A DNA stretch of 64,000 nucleotides, from NCBI RefSeq assembly GCF_009296315.1, contig NZ_WHLY01000002.1, positions 6,050,501 through 6,114,500 on the forward strand, written 5' to 3'. The stretch is from Salmonirosea aquatica (GTDB lineage Bacteria; Bacteroidota; Bacteroidia; Cytophagales; Spirosomataceae). The notes under the pieces were generated by a model. That model worked only from the letters and a program-made list of their open reading frames with translations, was not told the DNA's origin and made no database searches. Shown one piece after another: positions 54,730 through 63,518 of this stretch. The number at the start of each line of letters is the position of its first letter. Position 1 is the stretch's first letter. A program made the position numbers and the translations under genes.

Positions 54730-56435
54730 TTATTTTTCGGATTTGTAGCAATAAATGGGCTCGTGCAGATTATTTGCAAAGGTCTTGATGGGTTGCCGAT
54801 CATCCAGGCGAATTTCGGTAACCAGGTAGTCGTACAATCCGGCTCGGAAGTCGGCTAAAGCATCCTCCGTTTTTACGCTGTGGCTTGCAAGCACTACATC
54901 GTCCAGATACACATCATAGTTGAATTTCTTTGTGGCCGTTCGGTCATTATATTTGATCAATAACTGGTATTGAATTTCGTTGAGGCGCTCATCTTCGAAT
55001 GCAAACGACCGGGTCACCAGCGGTACCCCATCCGCGGTGGTAGGACCGCTCTTGTTTCCCAACAGAAAATTGAGCTTTCGAATCATAAGCTTCGGGTCCT
55101 GATTAATAGCCAAAGCCTTTTCTAGATTCTCTTTCGTCTTGGGAAGGTAGAATTGCAAAGCAGGGTGCACCAACAGGCGAGAATTTGCCGGAAGAGTTTG
55201 GATCCAATAGTAAGCGGACTCGATCGTGGAGGGCGTATGGCTACGTCTCTGGAATTGTACGTACTCATACAAATTGGAAATTATCACCACAAAGGACAAT
55301 CCCGCTACCACCCAGTCACGACGGTTACCTGCCTTTTCGGCCAGAAATGCTACGCCCAGGCCTACTGTAAAAAGTGTAATAATACCGGCAGGTAAAACGT
55401 GGGTGTCATAAATCTTAGCCGATCGCAAGACCAGGAAAAGAAAAAAGATCCAGTTGCCGATCAGGATATAATAAAACCCTGACCTCTGCCTAAGCAATAC
55501 CCATCCCCCAGAACACTCAGAAAAAGGACCAGATAATTAACCGGATTTTGAAGGTACAGACCAATAAACTCATAATTGAACAGTGTGGCCATGGGTTTGT
55601 CGTTCATCTTGGCCATGATTCCCCCAATAAACGATTTAAGAACCACGAGCGGGTCTGTAAGTATGAATGGGCAACATACGACGAAGACCGCCAGTGTGAG
55701 CAGAATAAATCGAAAGATCATCCTCCAGTGGTTTCTCTCGGACCGATAGAATACCCCTCCAAGCAACATGGGTACCACAAATACAAAAAGAAGCCGCTCG
55801 GCCAGCACTATCCCGAAGAGCACCGCAAGCCAATAAATCTGCTGGTTGCTCAGTCGATCGGTAAAAAGCAACCTGGCCAAAATATAAAAAAACAGGCTGC
55901 CCGACAGGGCCTCTGGCCGAAGTACGGGTGCATTGAACCAAACAACGTAGGAAGTTATGATAATAAAAGTCAGGGCAGGCCTACTTAACTCGGTTAGTAA
56001 AGTGTGGTTCTGTCGGTAAAGAAATCGTATCAGTATCACGAGTACGATGCCTACTTCCAGCAGTTGTACGGTACGGCCGACCACCAGGAAGCTTTCACGG
56101 TTTGTAAAATATTGGTACGCTTGCAAATCAAACTGTTCGAAGACATCCAATAATCCGTGGATTTGACCGCGGTTCGTCACGATGCTTCCAGCTACCGCCA
56201 GTCCAAACATCAAAAAGAAAGTTAACAGGCTGGGAGTAGCAGGCCAGTCGAGGCAGCGGGGTGTATTTCCGTACCACAGGAAAATGCCCGAATCGGCAAT
56301 AAAATTTTCATCGACAGTGAAGTAGCCAAAAAAGGGGGGAGTTAAAATACTGACGTAAAAGGTATAAACCCAAATCAGTGTGAGTACCAAAAAGGCGCTG
56401 TTGGGCGACGATTTGGCACTTTTCAAAACAGTCAT
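54730..56435 (-). CDS. Multi-helix membrane protein, possible GT-C/dolichyl-phosphate-mannose-type transferase (frameshifted in this sequence)
   Basis: Two - strand frames join into about 568 residues when one G is added at the run 55505-55509 (+ strand C). About 10 membrane helices fill the first 390 residues, with 'FFGYFTVDENFIADSGIFLWYGNTPR' in an early loop carrying an acid pair and 'NAPVLRPEALSGSLFFYIL' later, a pattern seen in GT39-like transferases. The last 190 residues are soluble. It is the only - strand gene inside the + strand cluster, which suggests a separate insertion. Confidence 0.65.
55505..55509 (-). other. Frameshift point in the 54.7-56.4 kb membrane protein gene
   Basis: Five C on the + strand (five G on the coding strand). 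A sixth restores 'VLGGWVLLRQRSGFYYILIGNW', a continuous membrane helix, where the current frame runs to a stop after 'GFIIS'. Confidence 0.8.
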
Positions 56436-56470
56436 TTTGGGAAAAGTGAAGTCTTAATGGAAAGTAATTT

Positions 56471-56478
56471 TAAATTTG
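56471..56478 (+). promoter_or_regulatory. -7 box (TAAATTTG) before the SGNH gene
   Basis: TAAATTTG matches TAnnTTTG exactly and lies 33 bases before the ATG at 56512. It fits a separate transcript starting after the inverted gene. Confidence 0.5.
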
Positions 56479-56511
56479 CAGACCTTTGACCTACAAATTT
56501 AGGAAAGATTC

Positions 56512-57471
56512 ATGCTGAAAACCTTTTTGAAGATTTTTATTTTCCTTGTTTTGATACTCGGGGCAGCGGAAGTCTTTCTGCGCTACAAATACGGTTTTCT
56601 TAACGCTCCCCTCTATATTTCTGATCCGGACTTCGAGTATATCTACGCCCCCAACCAGGAGGTGTATCGCTTTGGGAACCGAATCCAGACCAACGAATTC
56701 TCGATGCGCAACGATCCCATCCTACCTACGGATACGACCGTTATTTTGCTGGTAGGCGACTCCGTAGTCTTGGGCGGCAGCCTTACCGACAATGACAGTC
56801 TGGCCTCTACGTTGCTGGAAAAACGCCTGTTCCGAACCCTAAACCGCCGGGTACGGGTTTTGAATATTGCGGCAGGTTCCTGGGGCCCCGACAATGTGGC
56901 GGCTTACCTGAAAAAGTTCGGCCTCTTTAACGCTGATCTGATCTGTCTTGTGGCCAGTAGCCACGATGTCCACGATATCATGACCCATGCCGACGTAGTA
57001 GGTAAAGACCTCAACCTTCCCGATAAGCAGTACGACTGGGCGCTGCAAGAACTTTGGGTCAAGTACATCTACCCTATCTTTCTTAGAGAACACCTTGAAA
57101 GCCATGCATCGTTTGCTCCCCGCGCCGCGCCCGCCCAGGGACCAACCACCATCCATAAGAACGGAGTAGGCTTCAATCCGGGCTTCGGAGAGTTGGCTAC
57201 GATGGCCAAGCAGGCAGGGATTCCTTTTTTCATTCTCCTGCATCCCGAAATTTCGGAGGTAGAGTTTGGAAACTACGATGGCGAGGGTAGGCAAATCATT
57301 CAGTTTGCGCAACGCGATAGTATCAGGCTGATTAAGGAATTGGATTTGGGAATTTCGACTGCCTACTATCGTAAGCACGATACGATCCATTACAATTCGG
57401 AAGGCCAGCTATTCCTGACCAATAAGCTGTATCCCATTTTCCTCGAATATCTAACCTCACGACAGCCCTAA
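56512..57471 (+). CDS. SGNH-hydrolase-like protein with N-terminal membrane anchor
   Basis: 319 residues. One N-terminal helix (about 4-22), then a domain with 'VILLVGDSVVLGGSLTDNDS' (block I, Ser in GDSV), 'VRVLNIAAGSWGPDNVAAYLKKFG' (block II Gly/Asn area) and a C-terminal 'YYRKHDTIHYNSEGQLFLTNKLY' with an Asp/His pair. Fits an SGNH enzyme acting outside the cytoplasm, perhaps adding or removing acyl groups on the polysaccharide. Overlaps the following gene by one base. Confidence 0.75.
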   Translation: MLKTFLKIFIFLVLILGAAEVFLRYKYGFLNAPLYISDPDFEYIYAPNQEVYRFGNRIQTNEFSMRNDPILPTDTTVILLVGDSVVLGGSLTDNDSLASTLLEKRLFRTLNRRVRVLNIAAGSWGPDNVAAYLKKFGLFNADLICLVASSHDVHDIMTHADVVGKDLNLPDKQYDWALQELWVKYIYPIFLREHLESHASFAPRAAPAQGPTTIHKNGVGFNPGFGELATMAKQAGIPFFILLHPEISEVEFGNYDGEGRQIIQFAQRDSIRLIKELDLGISTAYYRKHDTIHYNSEGQLFLTNKLYPIFLEYLTSRQP

Positions 57472-58619
57472 TGAGGATTTTGGTGATTCATAACCAATTG
57501 TGGGCACATTACAAATCGATCCTTTTTGAGGAAATCCACCGTGAGCTTCGTTCGAAGTACCCGGATAGCGAATTCCTGGTGGCCCAAATCGCCCTTTATG
57601 AGTCTACCCGGGCAAGCATGGTGGCTCAGGGGTCAGAACCTGATTTTGCCTATCCCTATCGGGTACTTTTCGAAAGAAGCCTGGATACCGTTACCCTTTC
57701 GGAACGGATCCAGGGACTTTTCCGGGTGTTCCATTCGTTTCGACCCGATGTGCTGAATATTACCGGGTATTACGATTGGGCACAGGTACTGCTCTTGTTT
57801 TATGCAAAAACAAGGGGGCTCAAAGTCGTGATCTCCAGCGAATCTTCCATGGCCGACCGGACACGCTCTACAGCCAAGGAATTCTTAAAGAAAATGATTT
57901 TTAAATGTACCGACGCATTCTTTTGTTTTGGGCAGTCAACCGTATCTTATTTGCGGGCGCTTGGGGTACCTGAGAGCAAAATAGCAGTGCGCCGTGGCGC
58001 GGTAGTGGACAATGATCGGGTTCAGGCGCGCTTTGAAAATGCAAACCAACGTTCAAAAAAAACCGAGTCAGGGAATCGAAATTTTATCTACGTAGGCCGC
58101 CTGGCGCCCGAAAAAAATGTAAAAATGCTTTTGGAGGCCTACCAGGATTGCATCCAGTCGGACAAAAGTCCGAATTGGGGACTGATTGTGGTTGGTGACG
58201 GTCCCCTACTCGAAGTGTTTCGCGAATACGCCGTTCGAAACGGACTATCCCAGGTACAGTTCACAGGGGGGATACCCTGGGCTGAGGTACCTGATTACCT
58301 GGCCCAAGCCAGCGTATTGGTATTGCCCAGTCTTTCCGAACCCTGGGGGCTCGTGGTAAACGAAGCACTGGTTTGTGGTATGCCCGTAATCGTTTCCGAG
58401 AAGTGCGGGTGCGCGGAGGATTTGGTTAGTCCCAATCAAAATGGATTTGTCTTTGATCCCACGGATAAGGTAGGTTTGGTCAGGGCTTTGCAATATTATC
58501 GGGACAATCCCGGAGCGATCGAGCGGCATGGTACCTCTTCTAAAAAAATAATCGCACCCTTCTCTCCCGGAAATGTAGCCCGTGAAATGGTGCAGCAATA
58601 CCGGGTTTTGGTTCAATAA
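57471..58619 (+). CDS. Family 4 glycosyltransferase
   Basis: 382 residues, GT-B fold. 'FIYVGRLAPEKNVKMLLEAYQ' and 'PSLSEPWGLVVNEALVCGMPVIVSEKCG' (EX7E motif) are the donor-binding marks of GT4. The N-terminal half begins 'RILVIHNQLWAHYKSILFEEI'. Predicted to be cytoplasmic. It is coupled to the SGNH gene and 12 bases before the next transferase. Confidence 0.9.
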   Translation: MRILVIHNQLWAHYKSILFEEIHRELRSKYPDSEFLVAQIALYESTRASMVAQGSEPDFAYPYRVLFERSLDTVTLSERIQGLFRVFHSFRPDVLNITGYYDWAQVLLLFYAKTRGLKVVISSESSMADRTRSTAKEFLKKMIFKCTDAFFCFGQSTVSYLRALGVPESKIAVRRGAVVDNDRVQARFENANQRSKKTESGNRNFIYVGRLAPEKNVKMLLEAYQDCIQSDKSPNWGLIVVGDGPLLEVFREYAVRNGLSQVQFTGGIPWAEVPDYLAQASVLVLPSLSEPWGLVVNEALVCGMPVIVSEKCGCAEDLVSPNQNGFVFDPTDKVGLVRALQYYRDNPGAIERHGTSSKKIIAPFSPGNVAREMVQQYRVLVQ

Positions 58620-58631
58620 GTTGATGACACA

Positions 58632-59779
58632 ATGCGAATCCTGAATATATGTGCGTACACCTGGGCGATCGGCGGCCCGGCCCGGATTATCTACGATCAT
58701 ACGACCGAAGCCCTCAAGCGTGGGCATAGCGTTACTATCCTGAGCCCGATGACGCCCGGAGAAAAAATGTATGAGGTACCCCGGGTGCCATTCTGATTCC
58801 CTGCCGCCGCACTACCCCCATCAGTTATATATACCGTGAGTTTTCGCTTGATCTGTACTCCTACCTGAAAAAGCATATTCAGGAGTATGACATTATCCAT
58901 ATTCACGGCATCTGGCATTTTGGAAGCCTTGCTCCTTTTATGATTGCCAACCAGGTACCCAAGGTGATCACCATCCACGGCTTACTGGACCGATGGGCCA
59001 TCCGGCACCACCAATGGAAAAAGCAAATTGTCAGCTTCCTGTACCAGAAAAAAGTATTAGCCAAGGCCGACTTGGTGCAGGTGAATAATCTGGATGAGCA
59101 GGAGGACGTTGCCCGATACCTGGGATTTGAGCCTAAAAATCTGGTCATAATTCCCAATGGCATGCGGATGGAAGAATTTGCTCACCTCCCGAAGAAAGGT
59201 TTTTTTCGTAAGGAGCACGGTATTACGGAAGAAATCAACATGGTGCTTTTTATGGGGCGCCTGAATATCAAAAAAGGGCTTGACCTGCTCCTGCCTGCTT
59301 TTGCAGAATACTACTCACAATATCCTGACGCCGTACTTGTGTTGGCGGGGCCAGACGATGGCTACCAGGAAGAAACAGAGGCTTTCATTGAGGCACACGA
59401 ATTGAAGTCCCGTATTCTTTTGGTAGGTCTGCTCACGGATGAAGTAAAAAAATCCGCCCTGGCTGATGCGGATCTTTTCGTACTTCCTTCCTACTCGGAA
59501 GGATTTTCAATCGCGGTGCTTGAGGCGATGGCCGCGGGGGTACCTACGTTGGTCTCTAGCCGGGTTGGTTTTGGTGATTATATTGAAAGGTACGCGGCCG
59601 CATATCTGGCTGGGTTGAACACGAAAGATGTGCTTGCCGGGCTGGTTTCGATGTTGCAGGATGAAATCTTGCGTAAGCGCACTAAACAAAACGCCTTTCG
59701 CATGTTGAAGGAAAATTTCGAAATTCACGAAGTTGCCCGGCAAATGCTTGAGGCTTACGGTTCGGTACTAAAAACCTAA
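58632..59779 (+). CDS. Family 4 glycosyltransferase (frameshifted in this sequence)
   Basis: The ATG at 58632 opens 'MRILNICAYTWAIGGPARIIYDHTTEAL' but stops at 58796. Adding one C at 58779-58782 continues through 'PGAILIPCRRTTPISYIYREF' and 'DIIHIHGIWHFGSLAPFMI' into the frame seen from 58940 to 59779, giving about 382 residues. Donor-binding marks are 'LFMGRLNIKKGLDLLLPAF' and 'PSYSEGFSIAVLEAMAAGVPTLVS' (EX7E). Without repair the N-terminal acceptor domain would be lost. Confidence 0.88.
58779..58782 (+). other. Frameshift point in the second GT4 gene (one C missing)
   Basis: The sequence is TA-CCCC-GGG, inside a GGTACC site. A fifth C restores the frame as 'VPPGAILIP'. Confidence 0.85.
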
Positions 59780-59806
59780 GGACGTAAAGCCTGTGACCAT
59801 TTTGCT

Positions 59807-59814
59807 TACTTTTG
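59807..59814 (+). promoter_or_regulatory. -7 box (TACTTTTG) before the GT2 gene
   Basis: TACTTTTG followed by CGG matches TAnnTTTG exactly and lies 23 bases before the ATG at 59838. It argues against the earlier in-frame start at 59793, which is upstream of it. Confidence 0.55.
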
Positions 59815-59837
59815 CGGACCTACGCTGCCTTTGTAAC

Positions 59838-60764
59838 ATGACTGACTTATCTGTTATCATACTTACCCACAATGAAGCCCTGCACATCGAGCGATGCCTG
59901 CGCAGTGTCAAAATGGTTACAGATAAGATATTTATCATAGACTCCTATTCTACCGACAATACCGTAGCGCTGGCCCGTGGATTGGGAGCCGAAGTAGTGC
60001 AAAACCCCTGGGTGTCCTATGCCTTTCAGCTCAATTATGGAATTTCGCATAATCCCTTCTCCACGGCCTGGGTTATGCGCCTGGATGCTGACGAATATAT
60101 TACCCCTGAGCTGGCCACTGAAATAAACGAAGTTCTGCCGGGTATGGCTACCGGGATAGCGGGGCTGTACCTCAAACGCCGGGTATTTTTTTTAAATAAG
60201 TGGATCAAGAATGGCGGATACTACCCCATCTGGTTATTACGGCTTTGGCGGCACGGACAGGGCTTCTGCGAGGAACTTTGGATGGACGAACACATTAAGG
60301 TAAAAGGAGGTACTATCAGTCGGCTAACCTACGATATAGTGGATCATAATCTAAATAATCTGACCTGGTGGACCCAAAAGCATAATAATTACGCAATTCG
60401 GGAAGTCATTGACTTGCTGAATATTACCTACAACTTCGATGATAAAGAAACCGTTACGCCCTCGTTCTGGGGTACCCAGGAGCAGCGTACCCGCTATTTA
60501 AAGATCAGATATGCCAGCCTGCCCCTTTTCACCAGACCCTTTATATATTTCATTTATCGCTATTTTATAAAACTGGGATTTCTTGACGGTACCAAAGGTT
60601 TGATATGGCACACCTTACAGGGCTTTTGGTACCGTTTCCTGGTGGATGCGAAACTGTACGAATTGTACCAAACAGTGGGTACTGACAAAAAAGACATTAT
60701 GGATCATTTCCTGAAAACGTATGGAAAAAACCTCGGGTCCCCAAACCGACCTGTCAGCGTATGA
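59838..60764 (+). CDS. Family 2 glycosyltransferase, WaaE/KdtX-like
   Basis: About 308 residues. 'LSVIILTHNEALHIERCLRSVKMVTDKIFIIDSYSTDNTVALARGLGAEVVQNPW' and the DxD 'MRLDADEYIT' are the GT2 marks, close to beta-1,4-glucosyltransferases that act on lipopolysaccharide core. A C-terminal amphipathic region with 'RPFIYFIYRYFIKLGFLDGTKGLIWHTLQGFWYRF' probably docks on the membrane. The 3' end overlaps the next gene by 44 bases. Confidence 0.88.
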   Translation: MTDLSVIILTHNEALHIERCLRSVKMVTDKIFIIDSYSTDNTVALARGLGAEVVQNPWVSYAFQLNYGISHNPFSTAWVMRLDADEYITPELATEINEVLPGMATGIAGLYLKRRVFFLNKWIKNGGYYPIWLLRLWRHGQGFCEELWMDEHIKVKGGTISRLTYDIVDHNLNNLTWWTQKHNNYAIREVIDLLNITYNFDDKETVTPSFWGTQEQRTRYLKIRYASLPLFTRPFIYFIYRYFIKLGFLDGTKGLIWHTLQGFWYRFLVDAKLYELYQTVGTDKKDIMDHFLKTYGKNLGSPNRPVSV

Positions 60765-61293
60765 CAATTCCTGGTATAAGCCTGGTGGGTTGGTCAGGCG
60801 GTATGCCTGGTTCTTATTGGGCCGTCTTTTCATTCATACCTACCTACCTCTACCCGTGGGATTTAAGCGAATGCTATTACGGGCTTTTGGGGCAAAAATA
60901 GGTAAGAATGTTATGATTAAACCTAAGGTCAATATTAAGTACCCCTGGTTTTTAAGCATTGGCGAAAACACCTGGATCGGAGAAAACGTGTGGATTGATA
61001 ATCTTGCTCAGGTTAACATCGGCCCTAACTGTTGTCTATCGCAGGGAGCACTACTCCTTACCGGCAATCATAACTACAAAAGTACCCGCTTTGACCTGAG
61101 TGTCTCTCCCATTATTTTGGAAGCCGGAGTTTGGATTGGTGCTAGGGCTATTGTTGGCCCGGGTGTAATTTGCCAATCTCATGCCGTACTTGCGGTCAAT
61201 TCAGTGGCTTCAAAAAATCTTGATGCGTATACAATTTATGGGGGGAATCCTGCCCAATGGATCAGAAACCGGGAATTCGACTGTGAAAATTAG
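60721..61293 (+). CDS. WcaF-family acetyltransferase
   Basis: 190 residues, hexapeptide-repeat acyltransferase. 'LLRAFGAKIGKNVMIKPKVNIKYPWFLSIGENTWIGENVWIDNLAQVNIG' and 'LLTGNHNYKSTRFDL' with the catalytic His match the putative colanic acid acetyltransferase WcaF group. It is likely to O-acetylate a sugar of the polymer using acetyl-CoA. The overlap with the upstream gene is long (44 bases) but the start is well conserved in type. Confidence 0.88.
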   Translation: MEKTSGPQTDLSAYDNSWYKPGGLVRRYAWFLLGRLFIHTYLPLPVGFKRMLLRAFGAKIGKNVMIKPKVNIKYPWFLSIGENTWIGENVWIDNLAQVNIGPNCCLSQGALLLTGNHNYKSTRFDLSVSPIILEAGVWIGARAIVGPGVICQSHAVLAVNSVASKNLDAYTIYGGNPAQWIRNREFDCEN

Positions 61294-62029
61294 TATAATT
61301 ACGGTTGTTTATAACGGAGAAAGGACCATTCGTGATACAATAGAATCGGTGTTGGCCCAGACCCATCCGGACGTGGAGTATATTATAATCGACGGAAATT
61401 CGAAGGATTCCACACTTGAAATTATCAAGAATTATGGAGAAAGAATTCATACCGTATTATCAGAACCTGATAAGGGCATTTATGATGCGATGAATAAAGG
61501 CATTAAAATTGCTACAGGAGAAGTGGTTGGATTATTGAACGCCGATGACGTCTATGCTTCGTCCGATGTACTGGCCGAGGTAGCTCGCAGAATTGTCGAA
61601 AACCACGCAGATGCCGTGTATGGTGATCTTTTGTATGTAGCGGCCAATGACCCTGAAAAAGTCACGCGAACCTGGAAAGCAGGTGCTTACGCCCCGGGCG
61701 ATTTTTTGTGGGGTTGGATGCCACCCCATCCAACATTTTTTTTAAAAAGGAATTGCTACCAGAAATATGGAGATTTTCGCCTTGACATGGGTTCTGCGGC
61801 GGACTATGAATTGATGCTTCGCATGATTCATAAAAATGAAGTAAAACTGAGTTATATCCAAAAAACACTTGTGCGAATGCGGGTAGGAGGAGCCAGCAAT
61901 TCAACCTTCAAAAACAGGCTGATTGCCAATAGGAATGACCAGAAAGCCTGGAAAGTTAATGGACTAAAACCCTATGTAATTACGGTACTGTTAAAGCCTA
62001 TTCGCAAAATTTTACAATTTTTTCCTTAA
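61283..62029 (+). CDS. Family 2 glycosyltransferase
   Basis: About 248 residues from a GTG at 61283 (VKISIITVVYNGERTIRDTIESVLAQ), overlapping the acetyltransferase by 11 bases. GT2 marks are 'VEYIIIDGNSKDSTLEIIKNY', 'YDAMNKGIKIATGEVVGLLNADDVYAS' and 'PPHPTFFLKRNCYQKYGDFRLDMGSAADYELML', typical of WcaA/WbbD-like transferases. An ATG at 61238 would add 15 residues that belong to the other frame. The 174 bases after it (62030-62203) hold no gene. Confidence 0.9.
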   Translation: MKISIITVVYNGERTIRDTIESVLAQTHPDVEYIIIDGNSKDSTLEIIKNYGERIHTVLSEPDKGIYDAMNKGIKIATGEVVGLLNADDVYASSDVLAEVARRIVENHADAVYGDLLYVAANDPEKVTRTWKAGAYAPGDFLWGWMPPHPTFFLKRNCYQKYGDFRLDMGSAADYELMLRMIHKNEVKLSYIQKTLVRMRVGGASNSTFKNRLIANRNDQKAWKVNGLKPYVITVLLKPIRKILQFFP

Positions 62030-62203
62030 CTTGCCTCCCAAATAACCACACAATTCCAACCATTTACTAAGTTTTACGATCCGTTAACGTAATGAGTGAA
62101 GGTTCTTCCAAATAAAAATTTCATATTTGAGTACAGAACCCTTTATGAGTGAGTTGATTGAATTATTCGTAATTCAGATTAGTGACCATCTTCCACTAGT
62201 GTT

Positions 62204-63412
62204 ATGGAACAAACTGTACTGAACGAAATAGTTGCGGGCGGGTACTTTAAAGGACTTGCCGATCGGGAAGTGTATCAGTGTGCGCTTTCATTACTGGTGG
62301 CTTGTTTTTTATCCATCATCTCTATTCCCATTATTATCAACTTGTCCAATCTTCTGAACCTGACCGCAAAACCGGGTTTCAGAAGTTCGCACGATACCGA
62401 CACTCCCACTTTGGGGGGGATAGCCTTGTTTGCCGCCACGCTTATTGCCTTTTTTCTCTGGCCGCACTCCCAGGAAGCTACTGATTCAAACCTCACCAGT
62501 CTTTCCATGGTAGGTCTGACCATCCTATTCTTCCTGGGACTAAAAGACGATATTCTGGCCCTCGATTCGGCCAAGAAGCTGATTATCCAAATTATAGCTA
62601 CCCTCACTCTCGTGGTCATGGGAGACTTCAAGGTGGATTATCTCTACGGGATTTTCGGGTGGTATTATATTTCAGATATCTGGAGCATCCCACTGACGCT
62701 TTTCATCTTTATTTCTTTAATCAACGCCATCAACCTCATTGATGGTATCGATGGACTTGCCGGTGGAATAAGTCTCATAGCGTGCATGTGGTTTGGGTTT
62801 TGGTTTCTGCTGAACCAACATTTTACATTTGCCTGCCTTGCTTTCTCACTCTCAGGTGCATTATTGGGCTTTCTGCGGTTCAATTTTTCTAAAACCAGCA
62901 AGATATTCATGGGTGATACAGGTTCGCTGATTGCCGGGTTCCTGCTGTCTTTTTTCACGATTGAGTTTCTGCGTTTGAACGTAAGTTTCCGAAATGATCC
63001 CAATGCTTTTTTCAATGCCCCAATCATTGTAATGATTGTACTCATTGTCCCGATTTTCGATACCCTGCGAGTGTTCATCGTGCGGATACTCAATGGAAAA
63101 TCTCCTTTTGTAGCCGATCGGAACCATGTACACCACATCCTGCTCGATAATGGCTTCAGTCATTTGGGTGTTTCTTTGATTCTCTGGTCGGTTACGATCA
63201 TAAACACCTCGCTTTTTTTCGCTTTCCACGGCGGTGTATCCAACACCACTTCTCTGACAATTTATGTATGCATGTTCGTACTTTATTTGATTGCTGCATA
63301 TTTTCTGAAAAAGAGGGCGAATTTTGTAAAAAAGCGTAAAGGCCTTCGCAAGGAGGCCGCATTGTCACATGACTCCCAATCTTGGACTAAGAAATTCCTT
63401 GAAGACCTCTAA
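62204..63412 (+). CDS. WecA/TagO-type undecaprenyl-phosphate sugar-1-phosphate transferase
   Basis: 402 residues, about 11 membrane helices. Catalytic acids are in 'LGLKDDILALDSAKKL' (Asp-Asp), 'NAINLIDGIDGLAGGI', 'FMGDTGSLIAGF' and the C-terminal 'FVADRNHVHHILLDNGFSH', all signatures of the MraY/WecA family. It loads the first sugar onto the undecaprenyl carrier to start the polysaccharide, linking the cluster to UppP recycling at 32.6 kb. A C-terminal tail of about 45 residues is basic. A run of seven G at 62413-62419 is intact. Confidence 0.93.
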   Translation: MEQTVLNEIVAGGYFKGLADREVYQCALSLLVACFLSIISIPIIINLSNLLNLTAKPGFRSSHDTDTPTLGGIALFAATLIAFFLWPHSQEATDSNLTSLSMVGLTILFFLGLKDDILALDSAKKLIIQIIATLTLVVMGDFKVDYLYGIFGWYYISDIWSIPLTLFIFISLINAINLIDGIDGLAGGISLIACMWFGFWFLLNQHFTFACLAFSLSGALLGFLRFNFSKTSKIFMGDTGSLIAGFLLSFFTIEFLRLNVSFRNDPNAFFNAPIIVMIVLIVPIFDTLRVFIVRILNGKSPFVADRNHVHHILLDNGFSHLGVSLILWSVTIINTSLFFAFHGGVSNTTSLTIYVCMFVLYLIAAYFLKKRANFVKKRKGLRKEAALSHDSQSWTKKFLEDL

Positions 63413-63417
63413 TATAT

Positions 63418-63445
63418 GAGGTAACAGCTTTCACATACCTCTTTT
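63418..63445 (+). terminator. Short hairpin at the end of the polysaccharide cluster
   Basis: A six-base stem GAGGTA (63418-63423) / TACCTC (63436-63441) followed by TTTT, five bases after the stop. Modest strength. Confidence 0.45.
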
Positions 63446-63518
63446 CGATCCTGCCCGGTTTTTATTTACTGTTTAGTTTGTTCGTACCTTCGTGGGGAAG
63501 TACCATCTCCTATGCTCT

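Noticed and set aside
62030-62203. Extra small gene between the last GT2 gene and the WecA-like gene
   Set aside because: Only short frames without codon bias are present. The stretch is AT-rich and likely holds a promoter.
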